Of a stretch of DNA of 64,000 nucleotides, positions 17,109-26,462 are shown piece after piece. The DNA is taken from positions 268,457-332,456 of the forward strand of contig JADJEK010000007.1 of assembly GCA_016709145.1 (NCBI GenBank). Direction: 5' to 3'. The notes below the pieces were generated by a model. It saw nothing but the letters and a program-made list of their open reading frames with translations, was not told the origin of the DNA and ran no database searches. This stretch comes from Planctomycetota bacterium (GTDB lineage: Bacteria > Planctomycetota > B15-G4 > JADJEK01). The stretch's first letter is position 1, and every line of letters starts with the position of its first letter. Both the position numbers and the translations under genes were made by a program.

Positions 17109-17704
17109 CGGCGGTCCCCTCGGTCGTCGACCACACCGACCGACGCCGGGAAGCGTGGCATTGCCGACGCTTCGGAGCCGGGCAGGATTCGCTGCGGGGC
17201 GCGTTCGAACTCGAGGCGGAACGGCCCCTTGCGCGGCGGCGGCGAGCGCCCCGCGTCGAAGGCCAGCCCACACGACACGAGGACGATGGCCGCCGCGGCC
17301 ATGCGCAACCACGTGCGTGGCGTGATCGCTCGCAGTCGTTCGGGCGTGAGAGCGGGGATCTTGCGCAGCACGCGGTCGCGCAACGCGGCCGGGGCCTGCT
17401 CGCGAGGAATGGCGCGCAACAGGCGGCCGAGTTCCTGCGTGGGCTCGGCGTCGAGTCGCTCGAACAGCACGTCCACCGTCGGCAACGTGCTCTTGGCGCG
17501 CGGTAGTCCCGACACGAGTCGACGAACGATGCGAGCGGTATCGACTTCCTGGCGCAATGCCGCCGAACCTTCGAGCTCCGTTTCGAATGCGCGCTGCGCC
17601 GCCGGCTCCATGCCACCGTCGACGTACAGGACCACGCGCGGGTCGGAAGCGTCGGGTGCGTCGTCCTCGTCCGGATCGTCCAGGCCTTCGTCGAATGCGC
17701 TCAT
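17105..17704 (-). CDS. Transmembrane anti-sigma factor (putative)
   Basis: This 199-residue protein opens with an acidic segment (DDPDEDDAPDASDP). About 85 cytoplasmic residues follow, with the layout of an anti-sigma N-terminal domain (VVLYVDGGMEP ... FETELEG). One membrane helix (WLRMAAAAIVLVSCGLAF, about 135-153) leads to a short periplasmic tail. No HxxxCxxC zinc finger is present. Its start overlaps the sigma factor stop and its stop overlaps the lipoprotein start, both ATGA, so the three are made in step. It should hold the ECF sigma factor at the membrane. Confidence 0.8.
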   Translation of the reverse strand: MSAFDEGLDDPDEDDAPDASDPRVVLYVDGGMEPAAQRAFETELEGSAALRQEVDTARIVRRLVSGLPRAKSTLPTVDVLFERLDAEPTQELGRLLRAIPREQAPAALRDRVLRKIPALTPERLRAITPRTWLRMAAAAIVLVSCGLAFDAGRSPPPRKGPFRLEFERAPQRILPGSEASAMPRFPASVGVVDDRGDRR

Positions 17705-18306
17705 GCCTCTCCCCTTCCGGCGAGTTCCTCGACGATCGGCCGCAACAGCTGCTCCAGATTCCGGTGTGCGCGGTTCAGGCGCGATTTCACGGTCCCGATC
17801 GAGCACGACAAGATCTCGGCGATGTCGCCGTACGCGAGCCCCTCGACGTAACGCAGGACGACGATCGCGCGCAGCTTCGGGCTCAGTCGACCGATGGAGG
17901 CTTGAACCCTGCGCTCGACGAACTCGTTCTGAGCGTACGCGTCCGACTTGTTCGGCTCCCGATCCGGGAGCGTCGCGAGCGTCAGTCCTTCGCCGTCGTG
18001 TTCACCGACGACGGGAGGAGCTGCGTTGATGCGGCGCTTGCGATCGATGCTCAGGTTCACGGTGATCCGGTACAGCCAGGTGAAGAAGCGCGAGTTGAAC
18101 TGGAATTCGCCAATCTTGCGGAAGACGGTCAGGAACACTTCCTGAGCCACGTCCGCAGCGTCCGTCCCGTTGCCCACCACTCGCAGAGCCGTGTTGAAGA
18201 TGCGCTCTTGGTAGCGCTCGTACAGCTCGCGAAAGGCGGCCTCGTAGACCTCCGGATCGGCCGACTGACAGCGCCGAACCAGTTCGAAGTCGCTGTCGTC
18301 ATTCAT
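17701..18306 (-). CDS. ECF RNA polymerase sigma factor, RpoE type
   Basis: This 201-residue protein has sigma region 2 (about 20-90: AFRELYERYQERIFNTALRV, DAADVAQEVFL, FTWLYRITVNLSIDRKR) and region 4 (about 140-190: RLSPKLRAIVVLRYVEGLAYGD, then IAEILSCSIGTVKSRLNRAH). Regions 1.1 and 3 are absent, as expected for ECF factors. It is first in an operon with its anti-sigma factor and an RseB-like lipoprotein. A GGAAC-N17-CGTC promoter upstream suggests that it drives its own transcription in response to envelope stress. Confidence 0.93.
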   Translation of the reverse strand: MNDDSDFELVRRCQSADPEVYEAAFRELYERYQERIFNTALRVVGNGTDAADVAQEVFLTVFRKIGEFQFNSRFFTWLYRITVNLSIDRKRRINAAPPVVGEHDGEGLTLATLPDREPNKSDAYAQNEFVERRVQASIGRLSPKLRAIVVLRYVEGLAYGDIAEILSCSIGTVKSRLNRAHRNLEQLLRPIVEELAGRGEA

Positions 18307-18329
18307 CGCGTTACTTCAATCGCCGTTTT

Positions 18330-18355
18330 GACGTACGGCGCTCACGCGCGGTTCC
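18330..18355 (-). promoter_or_regulatory. ECF-type promoter, likely autoregulated
   Basis: On the minus strand GGAAC (18355-18351) and CGTC (18333-18330) are separated by 17 bases, close to the GGAAC-N16/17-CGTC promoters recognised by many RpoE-like ECF factors. A start about 7 bases downstream would give a leader of roughly 17 bases before the sigma gene ATG. Confidence 0.55.
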
Positions 18356-18557
18356 GTCGAGCTGTAGTTTCCAACAACCAGATGATCGAGGCCTCACCGA
18401 CCGGATTCGAGACTCTCGAGTCTCACCGGCTTCCAACCGCTCGAGCTGGACGCAGAAACGACGTTCGAGCAGTCGCGGCCGAACGGGCTACGAACGACTC
18501 GCGGGATCCACCGTGTTCGAGGATTCCGAGTGACCCGATCGGGCGACTCGCGCGCGA

Positions 18558-19517
18558 TCAGTCGAGCAGGAGATTGACGTCGAGGATGACCTTCGGCCGG
18601 CCTGCCGGGCCCGTCATCGAACACACGCTGCCCGGGCACGACCAACTGCCGCCCTGACAGCCAACGCTGATCACGACCGAGGTCAACACGCCGTCGATCG
18701 CGGACGGCTCCTGAACGTCCTGAGATCCGCAGACCTGGGCCACCGTGGCACCGGCCGGTACCGCGTCGGTTTGCGGTTCGGCCTGCTGCTGGTCCCCGGT
18801 CACGCCGAGGATGCCACTGGCCGCGGGCAGCTCCTGCCACCGGTACGCGATGCCGTTGGCGGCGGTATACGTCGCCGATTCGCCGATCGTGATGCCGGCG
18901 ACCTTGGCCACCGCGGCGATCGCGAGCGAGTCCGAGGCTTCGATCAGGCTCAGCGGTGCGGTCGCTTGGAACACGAACAGCGCGTGCTGCCCGTGCACCG
19001 TCACGCCGACCGAGTGGATGCTCTTCATCCAGACCGGAGTGACGTCGAGCAGGATCGGCTTCCCGTTCACCAACGTCGACGCGAAGATCTTGAAGTCCTC
19101 GATCAAGCTGACGTCGCTCGCCATCAGCAGGAACGAAAGCACGAGCGACGAGCCGTCCTGGTAGCTGGCGATCGCCAGCGTCGGCTCGACCGCGTACGTG
19201 GTTCCCGGGGAAACGATCGAGCGGCCCGACGACAGGCAGAACTCGAAGCCGTCCGGTTGTCCGTCCCCGTCCGTATCCGCGTTGAACGGATTGGCCTGCA
19301 GCGCGGGATCGGTCGACGCCGTCGCGAAATAGGTCTCTTGTGCGTCGGTCAGTCCGTCGTGATCGGAATCGAGGATCCACGAGGGCAGCGCCCCGGCGAC
19401 GGCGACGGTCGATTCGAATCCTCCGCGCAATCCCCACGCGGTTGCGCAGAGCAATGCCACGGAAGCGGCACGAACCCAGGGCGCGGACCGGTTCGGACTG
19501 ATTGCCGACACTGACAT
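18558..19517 (-). CDS. Secreted protein with thrombospondin type 3-like Asp repeats
   Basis: This 319-residue protein has a signal peptide within residues 1-43. Two calcium-binding Asp-rich motifs follow, DSDHDGLTDAQE and DTDGDGQPDGFE, typical of thrombospondin type 3 / EF-like repeats in secreted proteins of these bacteria. The rest is a beta-rich region ending in a cysteine-containing tail (VCGSQ, VGCQGGSWSCPGSVCS) that may form disulfides. GAAGGAG lies 5-6 bases before the ATG. It is a single gene with its own promoter. Cell-surface or periplasmic location is likely; function unknown. Confidence 0.78.
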   Translation of the reverse strand: MSVSAISPNRSAPWVRAASVALLCATAWGLRGGFESTVAVAGALPSWILDSDHDGLTDAQETYFATASTDPALQANPFNADTDGDGQPDGFEFCLSSGRSIVSPGTTYAVEPTLAIASYQDGSSLVLSFLLMASDVSLIEDFKIFASTLVNGKPILLDVTPVWMKSIHSVGVTVHGQHALFVFQATAPLSLIEASDSLAIAAVAKVAGITIGESATYTAANGIAYRWQELPAASGILGVTGDQQQAEPQTDAVPAGATVAQVCGSQDVQEPSAIDGVLTSVVISVGCQGGSWSCPGSVCSMTGPAGRPKVILDVNLLLD

Positions 19518-19643
19518 CGAGGCTCCTTCACACGAGGTGGTTGCGACGGGCGCTCGACCTCGGATCCGAAGGTACATCGGCGTGCGTTTGCGGCAGACCA
19601 ACGCACGAACGGGTTGAACCGTCGGTTTCGGGGAACTGTCCGG

Positions 19644-19673
19644 ATTGTATACCCGCGTCGTTTGGAGCGGCAA
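19644..19673 (-). promoter_or_regulatory. Sigma-70-type promoter candidate for Asp-repeat protein
   Basis: On the minus strand TTGCCG (19673-19668) is followed after 16 bases by TATACA, or after 18 by TACAAT (19649-19644). The leader to the ATG at 19517 would be about 120 bases. The AT-rich -10 stands out in this GC-rich intergenic region. Confidence 0.5.
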
Positions 19674-19694
19674 CGCCCCGTTTCGACTCCATTT

Positions 19695-22316
19695 TCACGC
19701 GTTGTTTCGGCCTTGAAACTCAGGGCGAGTCTCTTTCGGTCGAATCACGAATCCGTCCTTCACCACGTCCACCACGACCGCCTGGCCCTCGTGGATGCGG
19801 CCGGCGAGGAGTTCCATCGCCAGCACGTTCTGGACGCGATCTTGCAGCACCCGCTTCAACGGCCGAGCGCCGTAGATCGGGTCGAACCCCGCCTCGGCGA
19901 GGCGGTCCGCAGCGGCCGGCTCGAGGGTCAGCGTGATCCCTCGCGCCCGCGCCAACGTCGCGACGCGCTCGAACTGGATCTCGACGATCCGACGCACGTC
20001 GGCCTTCTCGAGCCGATTGAAGTGGATGACTTCGTCGATTCGGTTCAGGAACTCGGGGCGGAAGGCCCGGCGCAACACCTCGGTCACGGCCGTGCGCTTG
20101 CGCTCCTCGCTCCAGTCGCCCGCGTTCGCGAGTACGTCCGAGCCGAGATTCGACGTCATGATCACGAGCGTGTTGCGGAAGTCGACCGTCCGCCCGCGGG
20201 CGTCGGTGAGCCTGCCGTCGTCGAGCAGTTGCAAGAAGACGTTGAACACGTCCGGATGCGCCTTCTCGATTTCGTCGAACAGCACCACGGCGTACGGCCG
20301 CCGCCGCACGGCTTCGGTCAGCTCTCCGCCCTCGTCGTAGCCGACGTAGCCCGGCGGTGCGCCGATCAACCGCGCGACCGAGTGCTTCTCCATGTACTCC
20401 GACATGTCGATGCGCACGAGAGCGCGCTCGTCGGAGAACAAGAACTCGGCCAACGCGCGTGCGAGTTCGGTCTTGCCGACGCCGGTCGGACCGAGGAACA
20501 CGAACGAGCCGAGCGGCCGGTTCGGGTCTTGCAGACCGGAACCCGATCGACGTACCGCGTTCGCGACCGCCGTGACCGCCGCGTCCTGGCCGATGACGCG
20601 CCGCGCCAAGTGTTCTTCGCAGTGGATCAGCTTGTCGCGCTCGCTCTGCAAGAGCTTCGAGACCGGGATCCCGGTCCATTTGGCCACGACGCCGGCCACG
20701 TCTTCGTCGCCGACTTCCTCCTTCAGCAGCGCGCCGTCCTTTTGCAGGTCGGCGAGCTTCGACTGCGCTGCCAACAGCTGTTGCTCGAGCGCGGGCAGCG
20801 TGCCGTAGCGGATCTCCGCGACCTTCTCGAGCTGGCCCGTGCGCTCGAGTCGCTGCGCATCGATCTTCTGCGCCTCGATCTTCGCCTTCACGGCGCGGAT
20901 CTCACCGATCGCGTCCTTCTCGGACTGCCAACGCGCCTTCATGCCGGCGCCGCGTTCGCGCAGGTCCGCGAGTTCCTTCTCGATGCGAGCCAAGCGCTCG
21001 AGGGCGCCCTTGTCGCTCTCCTTCTTCAGAGCCTGGCGCTCGACCTCGAGCTGACGCGAACGCCGCTCGACCTCGTCGAGGTGTGCAGGCATGGAGTCCA
21101 TCTCGATGCGAAGTTTCGACGCGGCTTCGTCGACCAGATCGATCGCCTTGTCGGGCAAGAAGCGATCGCTGATGTAGCGATGCGAGAGCTGAGCGGCGGC
21201 GACGAGAGCATCGTCCTTGATGCGCACACCGTGATGCAGTTCGTAGCGCTCCTTCAGCCCGCGCAAGATCGCGATCGTGTCCTCGACCGACGGTTCGCCG
21301 ACGAAGACCGGCTGGAAGCGGCGTTCGAGCGCGGCGTCCTTCTCGACGTGCTTGCGGTATTCGTCGAGCGTGGTCGCGCCGATGCAGCGCAACTCACCGC
21401 GCGCGAGTGCGGGCTTCAGCAAGTTCGCGGCGTCGGCGGAGCCCTCGGCGGAGCCTGCTCCGACCAGCGTGTGCAGTTCGTCGATGAACAGCACCAGCTT
21501 GCCTTCGGCGGCCTGGACTTCCTTCAGCACCGCCTTCATGCGCTCCTCGAACTCACCGCGGAACTTCGTGCCCGCGACCAGGGCGCCGAGATCGAGCGAC
21601 AACACGCGCTTGTCCTTCAAGCCCTCGGGGACGTCGCCTTCGACGATGCGGCGAGCGAGCCCCTCCGCGATCGCGGTCTTGCCCACGCCCGGTTCGCCGA
21701 TCAGCACGGGGTTGTTCTTCGTGCGCCGCGACAGCACCTGCATCACGCGCCGAATCTCCTCGTCGCGGCCGATCACGGGATCGAGCTTGCCGCGTCGCGC
21801 AGCCTCGGTCAGGTCGCGCGTGTACTTCTCCAGCGCGCGGTACTTGCCTTCGGGGTTCTGGTCTTCGACGCGCTGCGTCCCGCGCACGTCGACGAGTCCC
21901 TTCAACAGTGCATCGCGCTTCACGCCGGCGCGTTTCAAGACCTCCGCTGCGGCCGTATCACCGGCGGCTTCGAGCGCGAGCAACAGATGCTCGGTGGAGA
22001 CGTATTCGTCCTTGAGCGCGACCGCTTCGTCCCACGACTTGTCGAGCACGCGCTGCAGGCCGCGCGACATCGACAACTGCAAGCCCGCGCCGGAGACCTT
22101 CGGCATGCGTTCGAGGCGCTGCGCGACCTCCTGCTGCAGACGACTCGGTTCGACGCCGAGGCGCTTCAACAACGGAGCGACCACGCCGTCCTCTTGTTCG
22201 AGGAGGACCGAGAGCAGATGCAAGGCATCGAGCTCGGGATTCGCGCGGCGCTCCGCCAGGGATTGGGCGGACTGCAGCGCTTCCTGCGACTTCACCGTGA
22301 ATCGATCGAGTCTCAT
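19695..22316 (-). CDS. clpB: ATP-dependent disaggregase ClpB
   Basis: This 873-residue AAA+ chaperone has the complete ClpB layout. The N-domain opens with MRLDRFTVKSQEAL. NBD1 has GEPGVGKT near residue 205 and FIDELHTLVGAG. The long coiled-coil middle domain (about 410-530) distinguishes ClpB from ClpA and ClpC. NBD2 has GPTGVGKT near 605 and a DEIEKAHPDVF Walker B. It threads aggregated proteins together with DnaK. ATG 22316 gives the family start and has GGAGGG upstream. I found no CIRCE or HAIR operator in the 170-bp leader, so heat regulation is not evident from sequence. Confidence 0.97.
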   Translation of the reverse strand: MRLDRFTVKSQEALQSAQSLAERRANPELDALHLLSVLLEQEDGVVAPLLKRLGVEPSRLQQEVAQRLERMPKVSGAGLQLSMSRGLQRVLDKSWDEAVALKDEYVSTEHLLLALEAAGDTAAAEVLKRAGVKRDALLKGLVDVRGTQRVEDQNPEGKYRALEKYTRDLTEAARRGKLDPVIGRDEEIRRVMQVLSRRTKNNPVLIGEPGVGKTAIAEGLARRIVEGDVPEGLKDKRVLSLDLGALVAGTKFRGEFEERMKAVLKEVQAAEGKLVLFIDELHTLVGAGSAEGSADAANLLKPALARGELRCIGATTLDEYRKHVEKDAALERRFQPVFVGEPSVEDTIAILRGLKERYELHHGVRIKDDALVAAAQLSHRYISDRFLPDKAIDLVDEAASKLRIEMDSMPAHLDEVERRSRQLEVERQALKKESDKGALERLARIEKELADLRERGAGMKARWQSEKDAIGEIRAVKAKIEAQKIDAQRLERTGQLEKVAEIRYGTLPALEQQLLAAQSKLADLQKDGALLKEEVGDEDVAGVVAKWTGIPVSKLLQSERDKLIHCEEHLARRVIGQDAAVTAVANAVRRSGSGLQDPNRPLGSFVFLGPTGVGKTELARALAEFLFSDERALVRIDMSEYMEKHSVARLIGAPPGYVGYDEGGELTEAVRRRPYAVVLFDEIEKAHPDVFNVFLQLLDDGRLTDARGRTVDFRNTLVIMTSNLGSDVLANAGDWSEERKRTAVTEVLRRAFRPEFLNRIDEVIHFNRLEKADVRRIVEIQFERVATLARARGITLTLEPAAADRLAEAGFDPIYGARPLKRVLQDRVQNVLAMELLAGRIHEGQAVVVDVVKDGFVIRPKETRPEFQGRNNA

Positions 22317-22459
22317 TGCGAACCCTCCAGCCACCGTCGAGACGCGAACCGGCGGAGGGGAAGCACGCACGATGCCATTCGCAAGGCGCCCGAACTTCGG
22401 TTCCTGGGCCCTTCTGCGGCCTGGTCCGTGTCAGTCTGGCGAGTCGAGCCGCGAGCGAG

Positions 22460-22476
22460 CGCCATTTTGGCGCCAG
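22460..22476 (-). terminator. Short palindrome downstream of 22487 gene
   Basis: GCGCCA-TTT-TGGCGC forms a 6-bp stem just after the stop of the leftward lipoprotein gene and about 145 bases upstream of clpB. It could be a weak terminator or part of the clpB control region; it does not match CIRCE. Confidence 0.35.
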
Positions 22477-22486
22477 TCCACCCCTG

Positions 22487-23770
22487 TCAGGGCGTCAGGC
22501 CATACCAGTCCAACTCGATCGTGTGTTCGGCGACGCGCTTCCCCGTCAGCAGCGTGCGCGCACGTTCCGTCGGGAGCTTGCCGTCGCGGAGGTGGAGGAA
22601 CGTCCCCGCCTCGACGTCGAGAGGTCCCCAGCGCATCGTTGGCGGCGGTGCCGGGCGATGAAGCCATCCCCCCGCCTCCACGGTGGTGCCAGCGAGTGCG
22701 ATCCCGAAGATCTCGAACGGCGACCAGTCCGCCTGCGTCGCGTCGGCGGTGCTGCTTTGGCCGATCGCGAGTCGAGAGAACTCCATGCGATCGAGCGCGA
22801 ACGTGCCACTGAGGCGTCCGTCCCACCGACCCAGCATGCCTTCGACGTCCACGTCGTCGCGGTAGCCGGTCCGTTCGGCGAGCGCCGCGACCCACTGCTC
22901 TACGTCGCAAGCGAACGCGAACTTCAGCCCACCCTCGTCGTCGAGCGGCCACTCCCCCGCGACGTCGCGCAGCGCCGCGACGATCGGCGCGAGATCGCCG
23001 TGTTGGCCGACCACGATGCGCGCATGCCCGCGATCGGCGCTGTAGCTGATCTGCGCGACGCGGATGCCCTCGAGCCAACCGAACGCCATGTCGGTGGGCG
23101 ACCTCATCGAGCGCCGGCCGCGCGCGCGACGGGAGACTTCCACCGCCGCCATTTCTCCGAGCGGACCGAGCGCATCGCTCATGCGCGACTTCAACGTTCG
23201 CGCGAGGCGAGCTCCGTTGAACGCGATCGCGATCTCGGGGCCTTGCTCCAGATCCGCCGTCGCCGCCGCGTCGAGATCGAGCAGGTCGTGCTTCATGTCG
23301 ACCGTGGGCGAGAACACGATCCGCCCGTCGGCCTCGAAGCGGCGCAGCGGTCGTGGCGCGATCGCTCCGGCCGCGAGCAGCATGCCCACCGACGGGAACC
23401 CGTCCGCCGCACTCCCCCCACCGATCACGATCGAGCCGTCGTCGTCGATACGCGTGATGTAGCCGCGCTCGAGCAACACTCCTTCGAGTTCGGCCGCGCC
23501 CGGCCCCGACAGCACCGCGGCCCGCCCGCCACCGGCGGCATTGCGATCGAGTTCGAACACGTGCAGCACCGCGGCGTCCCCGAGATCGAGCTCGAGCATG
23601 CGCGCGTAGCTGAAGCGCTCCAGGTCCAGTCGAATCGACGCCACGATCCCCACTGGCAGACCGGCGATCGGTCCGTGGTAGAGCGACGTCGAAACCGGGT
23701 CCGACTGGCGCTCGCATCCGGCCGTCGCCATCAACAGACCAGCGACCACACACGCGAATCGAGCGGTCAT
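22487..23770 (-). CDS. Putative lipoprotein of unknown function
   Basis: This 427-residue protein has an N-terminal export signal ending in ATAGC, an acceptable though not ideal lipobox. No catalytic motif is recognised. The body alternates strands and helices, for example VGIVASIRLDLERFSYARML, then a VLSGPGAAELEGVLLERG segment that looks like a per-protein score or cost domain of DUF3352-like exported proteins. Its ATG overlaps the stop of the upstream exported protein (ATGA), and the two are similar in size and layout, so they may be distant paralogues acting together in the envelope. Confidence 0.7.
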   Translation of the reverse strand: MTARFACVVAGLLMATAGCERQSDPVSTSLYHGPIAGLPVGIVASIRLDLERFSYARMLELDLGDAAVLHVFELDRNAAGGGRAAVLSGPGAAELEGVLLERGYITRIDDDGSIVIGGGSAADGFPSVGMLLAAGAIAPRPLRRFEADGRIVFSPTVDMKHDLLDLDAAATADLEQGPEIAIAFNGARLARTLKSRMSDALGPLGEMAAVEVSRRARGRRSMRSPTDMAFGWLEGIRVAQISYSADRGHARIVVGQHGDLAPIVAALRDVAGEWPLDDEGGLKFAFACDVEQWVAALAERTGYRDDVDVEGMLGRWDGRLSGTFALDRMEFSRLAIGQSSTADATQADWSPFEIFGIALAGTTVEAGGWLHRPAPPPTMRWGPLDVEAGTFLHLRDGKLPTERARTLLTGKRVAEHTIELDWYGLTP

Positions 23771-24987
23771 GGGATCCTCAGACTGGGAATGACGGCGGCC
23801 AACGCAGCGCCGTCGACGTCGATCTCCAACTGCAGCGCACCCGCGCGCGGTCGGCCGTGGACTTCGACCCAGCCGTCCGCGGCACGATCGGGGACACGCA
23901 ACCGCGGATCGGCGCGGTCATACAGGCTCTGCAACCACGGCGCGGGCCGCATGCGCACGTACAGCGCATCGGAGCCGATCTCGTCCCCGCCCGCGAGCGG
24001 GCTCATGCATCGAGTCGCCGTCACGCGCCACGCCGCGGGCCACGCCGGATCGCCGAGCGGATGTTCGCCGTAGGGCAATAGAAGACCGACTCCATGCGAC
24101 TCCACGCCGAACGCGAACACCCCGCCGAGGCGCGCGAAGCGCTCGACGTCCGCGTGCGCATCCGACAGCGTCTCGGGGAGCGAACCGCACAACAGTGCGT
24201 GCGCGTCGACGTCGGACGGACCGACGAAACCCTGTAGATCAGCGCCGTCGAACGCGATGCGTCGCGCGGGGATCGGCAACGGCTGCCACGTGCGCAGCGC
24301 GTGGTCCGCGGCGGACCCGGCTTCGGGAACGAGGTTCGCGCGCGCGCTCAAACGTCCGAGTCGCACGCTCAGCGAGCATTCGACGGACGACCAGGCGTCG
24401 AGCGTGCAGAGACTGCGGTCGAGCAGGTCGACGGCGTGCTCGACGGCCGGGGACGACTGCATCAACATCGCGCGCAACGCGGCCCACGACCTCACCATCG
24501 CGGCGAACGACCCGATCTCGTCGCCCCAGACCTCGCGCAATGCGGCGACGTCGACGAACACGCGCAGCGTCGCGTCGTCGTCGGCGGCCGCGGACAACCA
24601 ACCTCGAGCCGATGCCGCGTCCTCCACGAACGCATGCAGAGCGGGATCCCCGCCGAACGCGCGCGGATGCTGCAGCGCGTGGTCGCGCAAAGCGTCCGGA
24701 GCGATGCCGACGAGATCGGCCGCTCCATCCACTCCAGCGACGAGAGCGATGACGCAGGGCCGATCCCCGACATCGGCTCCGACCAAAGCGCGCAGCGCGG
24801 CGAAGCGATCGCTCACGCGGAACACTCCGCCGAAGCCTTGGGCCGCATAGACCTCGTCGATCATCGACTCGAACGCCGAGTACGAGTGCAACTGCGCGTG
24901 CGCGACGACGCGCGGCGTGTCCGTCGGCGCGGAGAACGCGAGCCAGCAAGTTGCGACGAGCCCAGCGACCACCATGGCCCGGAGCAT
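23767..24987 (-). CDS. Exported protein of unknown function
   Basis: This 406-residue protein has an N-terminal hydrophobic signal (AMVVAGLVATCWLAFSA). An ATG at 24975 is an alternative start four codons in. The body has helical segments separated by Gly/Asp-rich turns and ends in WVEVHGRPRAGALQLEIDVDG. No known domain is recognised. It is translationally coupled to the lipoprotein at 22487 (ATGA). The start lies only about 20 bases from the divergent queG, so the two promoters must overlap the coding starts. Confidence 0.65.
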   Translation of the reverse strand: MLRAMVVAGLVATCWLAFSAPTDTPRVVAHAQLHSYSAFESMIDEVYAAQGFGGVFRVSDRFAALRALVGADVGDRPCVIALVAGVDGAADLVGIAPDALRDHALQHPRAFGGDPALHAFVEDAASARGWLSAAADDDATLRVFVDVAALREVWGDEIGSFAAMVRSWAALRAMLMQSSPAVEHAVDLLDRSLCTLDAWSSVECSLSVRLGRLSARANLVPEAGSAADHALRTWQPLPIPARRIAFDGADLQGFVGPSDVDAHALLCGSLPETLSDAHADVERFARLGGVFAFGVESHGVGLLLPYGEHPLGDPAWPAAWRVTATRCMSPLAGGDEIGSDALYVRMRPAPWLQSLYDRADPRLRVPDRAADGWVEVHGRPRAGALQLEIDVDGAALAAVIPSLRIP

Positions 24988-25008
24988 ACCCGCCTATCAT
25001 GCGCGCCC

Positions 25009-26136
25009 ATGATCGGCGACCTGCGCGAACTCCTGCGGACGACGGCGCTCGAAGCGGGATTCGCTCGCGTCGGCTTCTGCGCGTTGGACGCTTTGTCCGA
25101 ACACGCCGCGCGCTGGCGCACGTGGATCGACGCCGGGCTCCACGCCTCGATGCGTTACCTCGAGCGCCACGGCGCGCTGCGCGAACGGCCCGAGCAGTGG
25201 TTCCCCGGCGCACGCAGCGCGCTCGTCGTCGGCGCCGTCTACGCGCCATCGACGTCGACGAGCGTCGCGGCCTACGCGCAGCGCGAGGACTACCACCGCG
25301 TCCTGGCGACGCGTCTCGACGGTGTGCTCGATGCGGTGCGCGCTCGGGGCCACGCGCTGACCGGCGTGGTCGCGGTCGACACCAAACCGGTCCTCGAACG
25401 CGCACTCGCCGAGCGCGCCGGACTGGGCTGGATCGGCAAAAACACGATGCTGCTCGACGAGGAGCATGGCCCGTGGCTGATGCTCGGCGTGCTCGTCCTC
25501 GATGCCGCGCTCGAGCCGGACGCTCCCGCGAAACACCGTTGCGGCACGTGCATTCGCTGCCTCGATGCCTGTCCGACCGCGGCGTTCGTCGCGCCGTACG
25601 TGCTCGATGCGCGCCGTTGCCTGTCGTACTGGTCGATCGAACACCGCGGCGCGTGGCCCGACGCGATGCGCGTCGCGTTCGGCACCCGCGTGTTCGGCTG
25701 CGACGACTGCCTGACGGCCTGCCCGTTCGGACCACCGCGGACCATCCAGGGCGAGCCGATCCTCGCACTCGTCCCGGAACTGCAGGAGTTGCCCGCTCTC
25801 GAGGTCCTGCGCCGGTGCGAGCAGGGCTTCGGTCGTCACTTCAAGCACCACGCGATCGCGCGCGCCGGAAAGGCCGGACTGCTCCGCAACGCCGTGACCG
25901 CACTCGGCAACGGTCCCGACGCCCCGGCCGCTCGCGACGCGCTCCGGTACTACCTCGATCACACGGCTGCCGAAGTCCGGGCGCACAGTGCATGGTCCTT
26001 GGCCCGCATCGGTGAAGCCCACGACACCGCGCGCATCGAAGCCGCCGCAGCGCGCGAAGCGGACCCCGATACGAAGGCCGATCTCCAGCGTTCCCTCGCC
26101 GTCGCGCGAACGCGCCGATTCGGAGCGGACTCGTGA
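25009..26136 (+). CDS. queG: Epoxyqueuosine reductase
   Basis: This 375-residue cobalamin and iron-sulfur enzyme catalyses the last step of queuosine synthesis in tRNA. It has the family start (RELLRTTALEAGFARVGF), the LGWIGKNTMLL region and two 4Fe-4S motifs: CGTCIRCLDACPTAAF near residue 182, and CDDCLTACPFGPP near 232. The C-terminus has HEAT-like repeats (AARDALRYYLDHTAAEVRAHSAWSLARIG region), as in longer QueG forms. ATG 25009 is the only start fitting the family. A TATCAT sits 8 bases before it, so the mRNA may be leaderless. Confidence 0.94.
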   Translation: MIGDLRELLRTTALEAGFARVGFCALDALSEHAARWRTWIDAGLHASMRYLERHGALRERPEQWFPGARSALVVGAVYAPSTSTSVAAYAQREDYHRVLATRLDGVLDAVRARGHALTGVVAVDTKPVLERALAERAGLGWIGKNTMLLDEEHGPWLMLGVLVLDAALEPDAPAKHRCGTCIRCLDACPTAAFVAPYVLDARRCLSYWSIEHRGAWPDAMRVAFGTRVFGCDDCLTACPFGPPRTIQGEPILALVPELQELPALEVLRRCEQGFGRHFKHHAIARAGKAGLLRNAVTALGNGPDAPAARDALRYYLDHTAAEVRAHSAWSLARIGEAHDTARIEAAAAREADPDTKADLQRSLAVARTRRFGADS

Positions 26137-26462
26137 CGCTCGGGCTCCGCGCGAGTTTCGTCGTCGTCGCGAGTATCGGCATCGCGTCGACACTTTGCGT
26201 CGACGGCAATCCGCGTGGACCCGCAGCGATCGCCGCGCAACTCGCGCGACGCGGCGCCGAGTCCGAGGCGCGGATATGGATGCGGCGCGCGACACCGAGT
26301 CTCGCGCGCTTTCACACCACGATCGTCGACGGGCGCTTGGTCGCCGACGACGGTGCGCTCCGAGCGCTGAAGTTCGCCGTGCGCGACGACGCCGCGCGTG
26401 CGTGGTGGCTCGAGCGGCGCGCGATCGACTCCGTCAAGTCGAACGGCGCCTCTTCGCGTTGA
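26133..26462 (+). CDS. Small protein of unknown function
   Basis: This frame encodes 109 residues and starts with a GTG overlapping the queG stop (GTGA), the junction style used throughout this window. Residues 6-25 are hydrophobic (ASFVVVASIGIAS) and could be a signal peptide or anchor. The rest is Arg/Ala-rich, with a WWLERRAID segment. Its last 29 bases overlap the end of the convergent radical SAM gene. No homology is recognised. The coupling favours a real gene, but the high GC content makes a chance frame possible. Confidence 0.5.
   Translation: MTLGLRASFVVVASIGIASTLCVDGNPRGPAAIAAQLARRGAESEARIWMRRATPSLARFHTTIVDGRLVADDGALRALKFAVRDDAARAWWLERRAIDSVKSNGASSR

Noticed and set aside
22317..22486. 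CIRCE or HAIR heat-shock operator upstream of clpB
   Set aside because: No TTAGCACTC/GAGTGCTAA or CTTGAGT/ACTCAAG inverted repeat is present; only a short GCGCCA palindrome.
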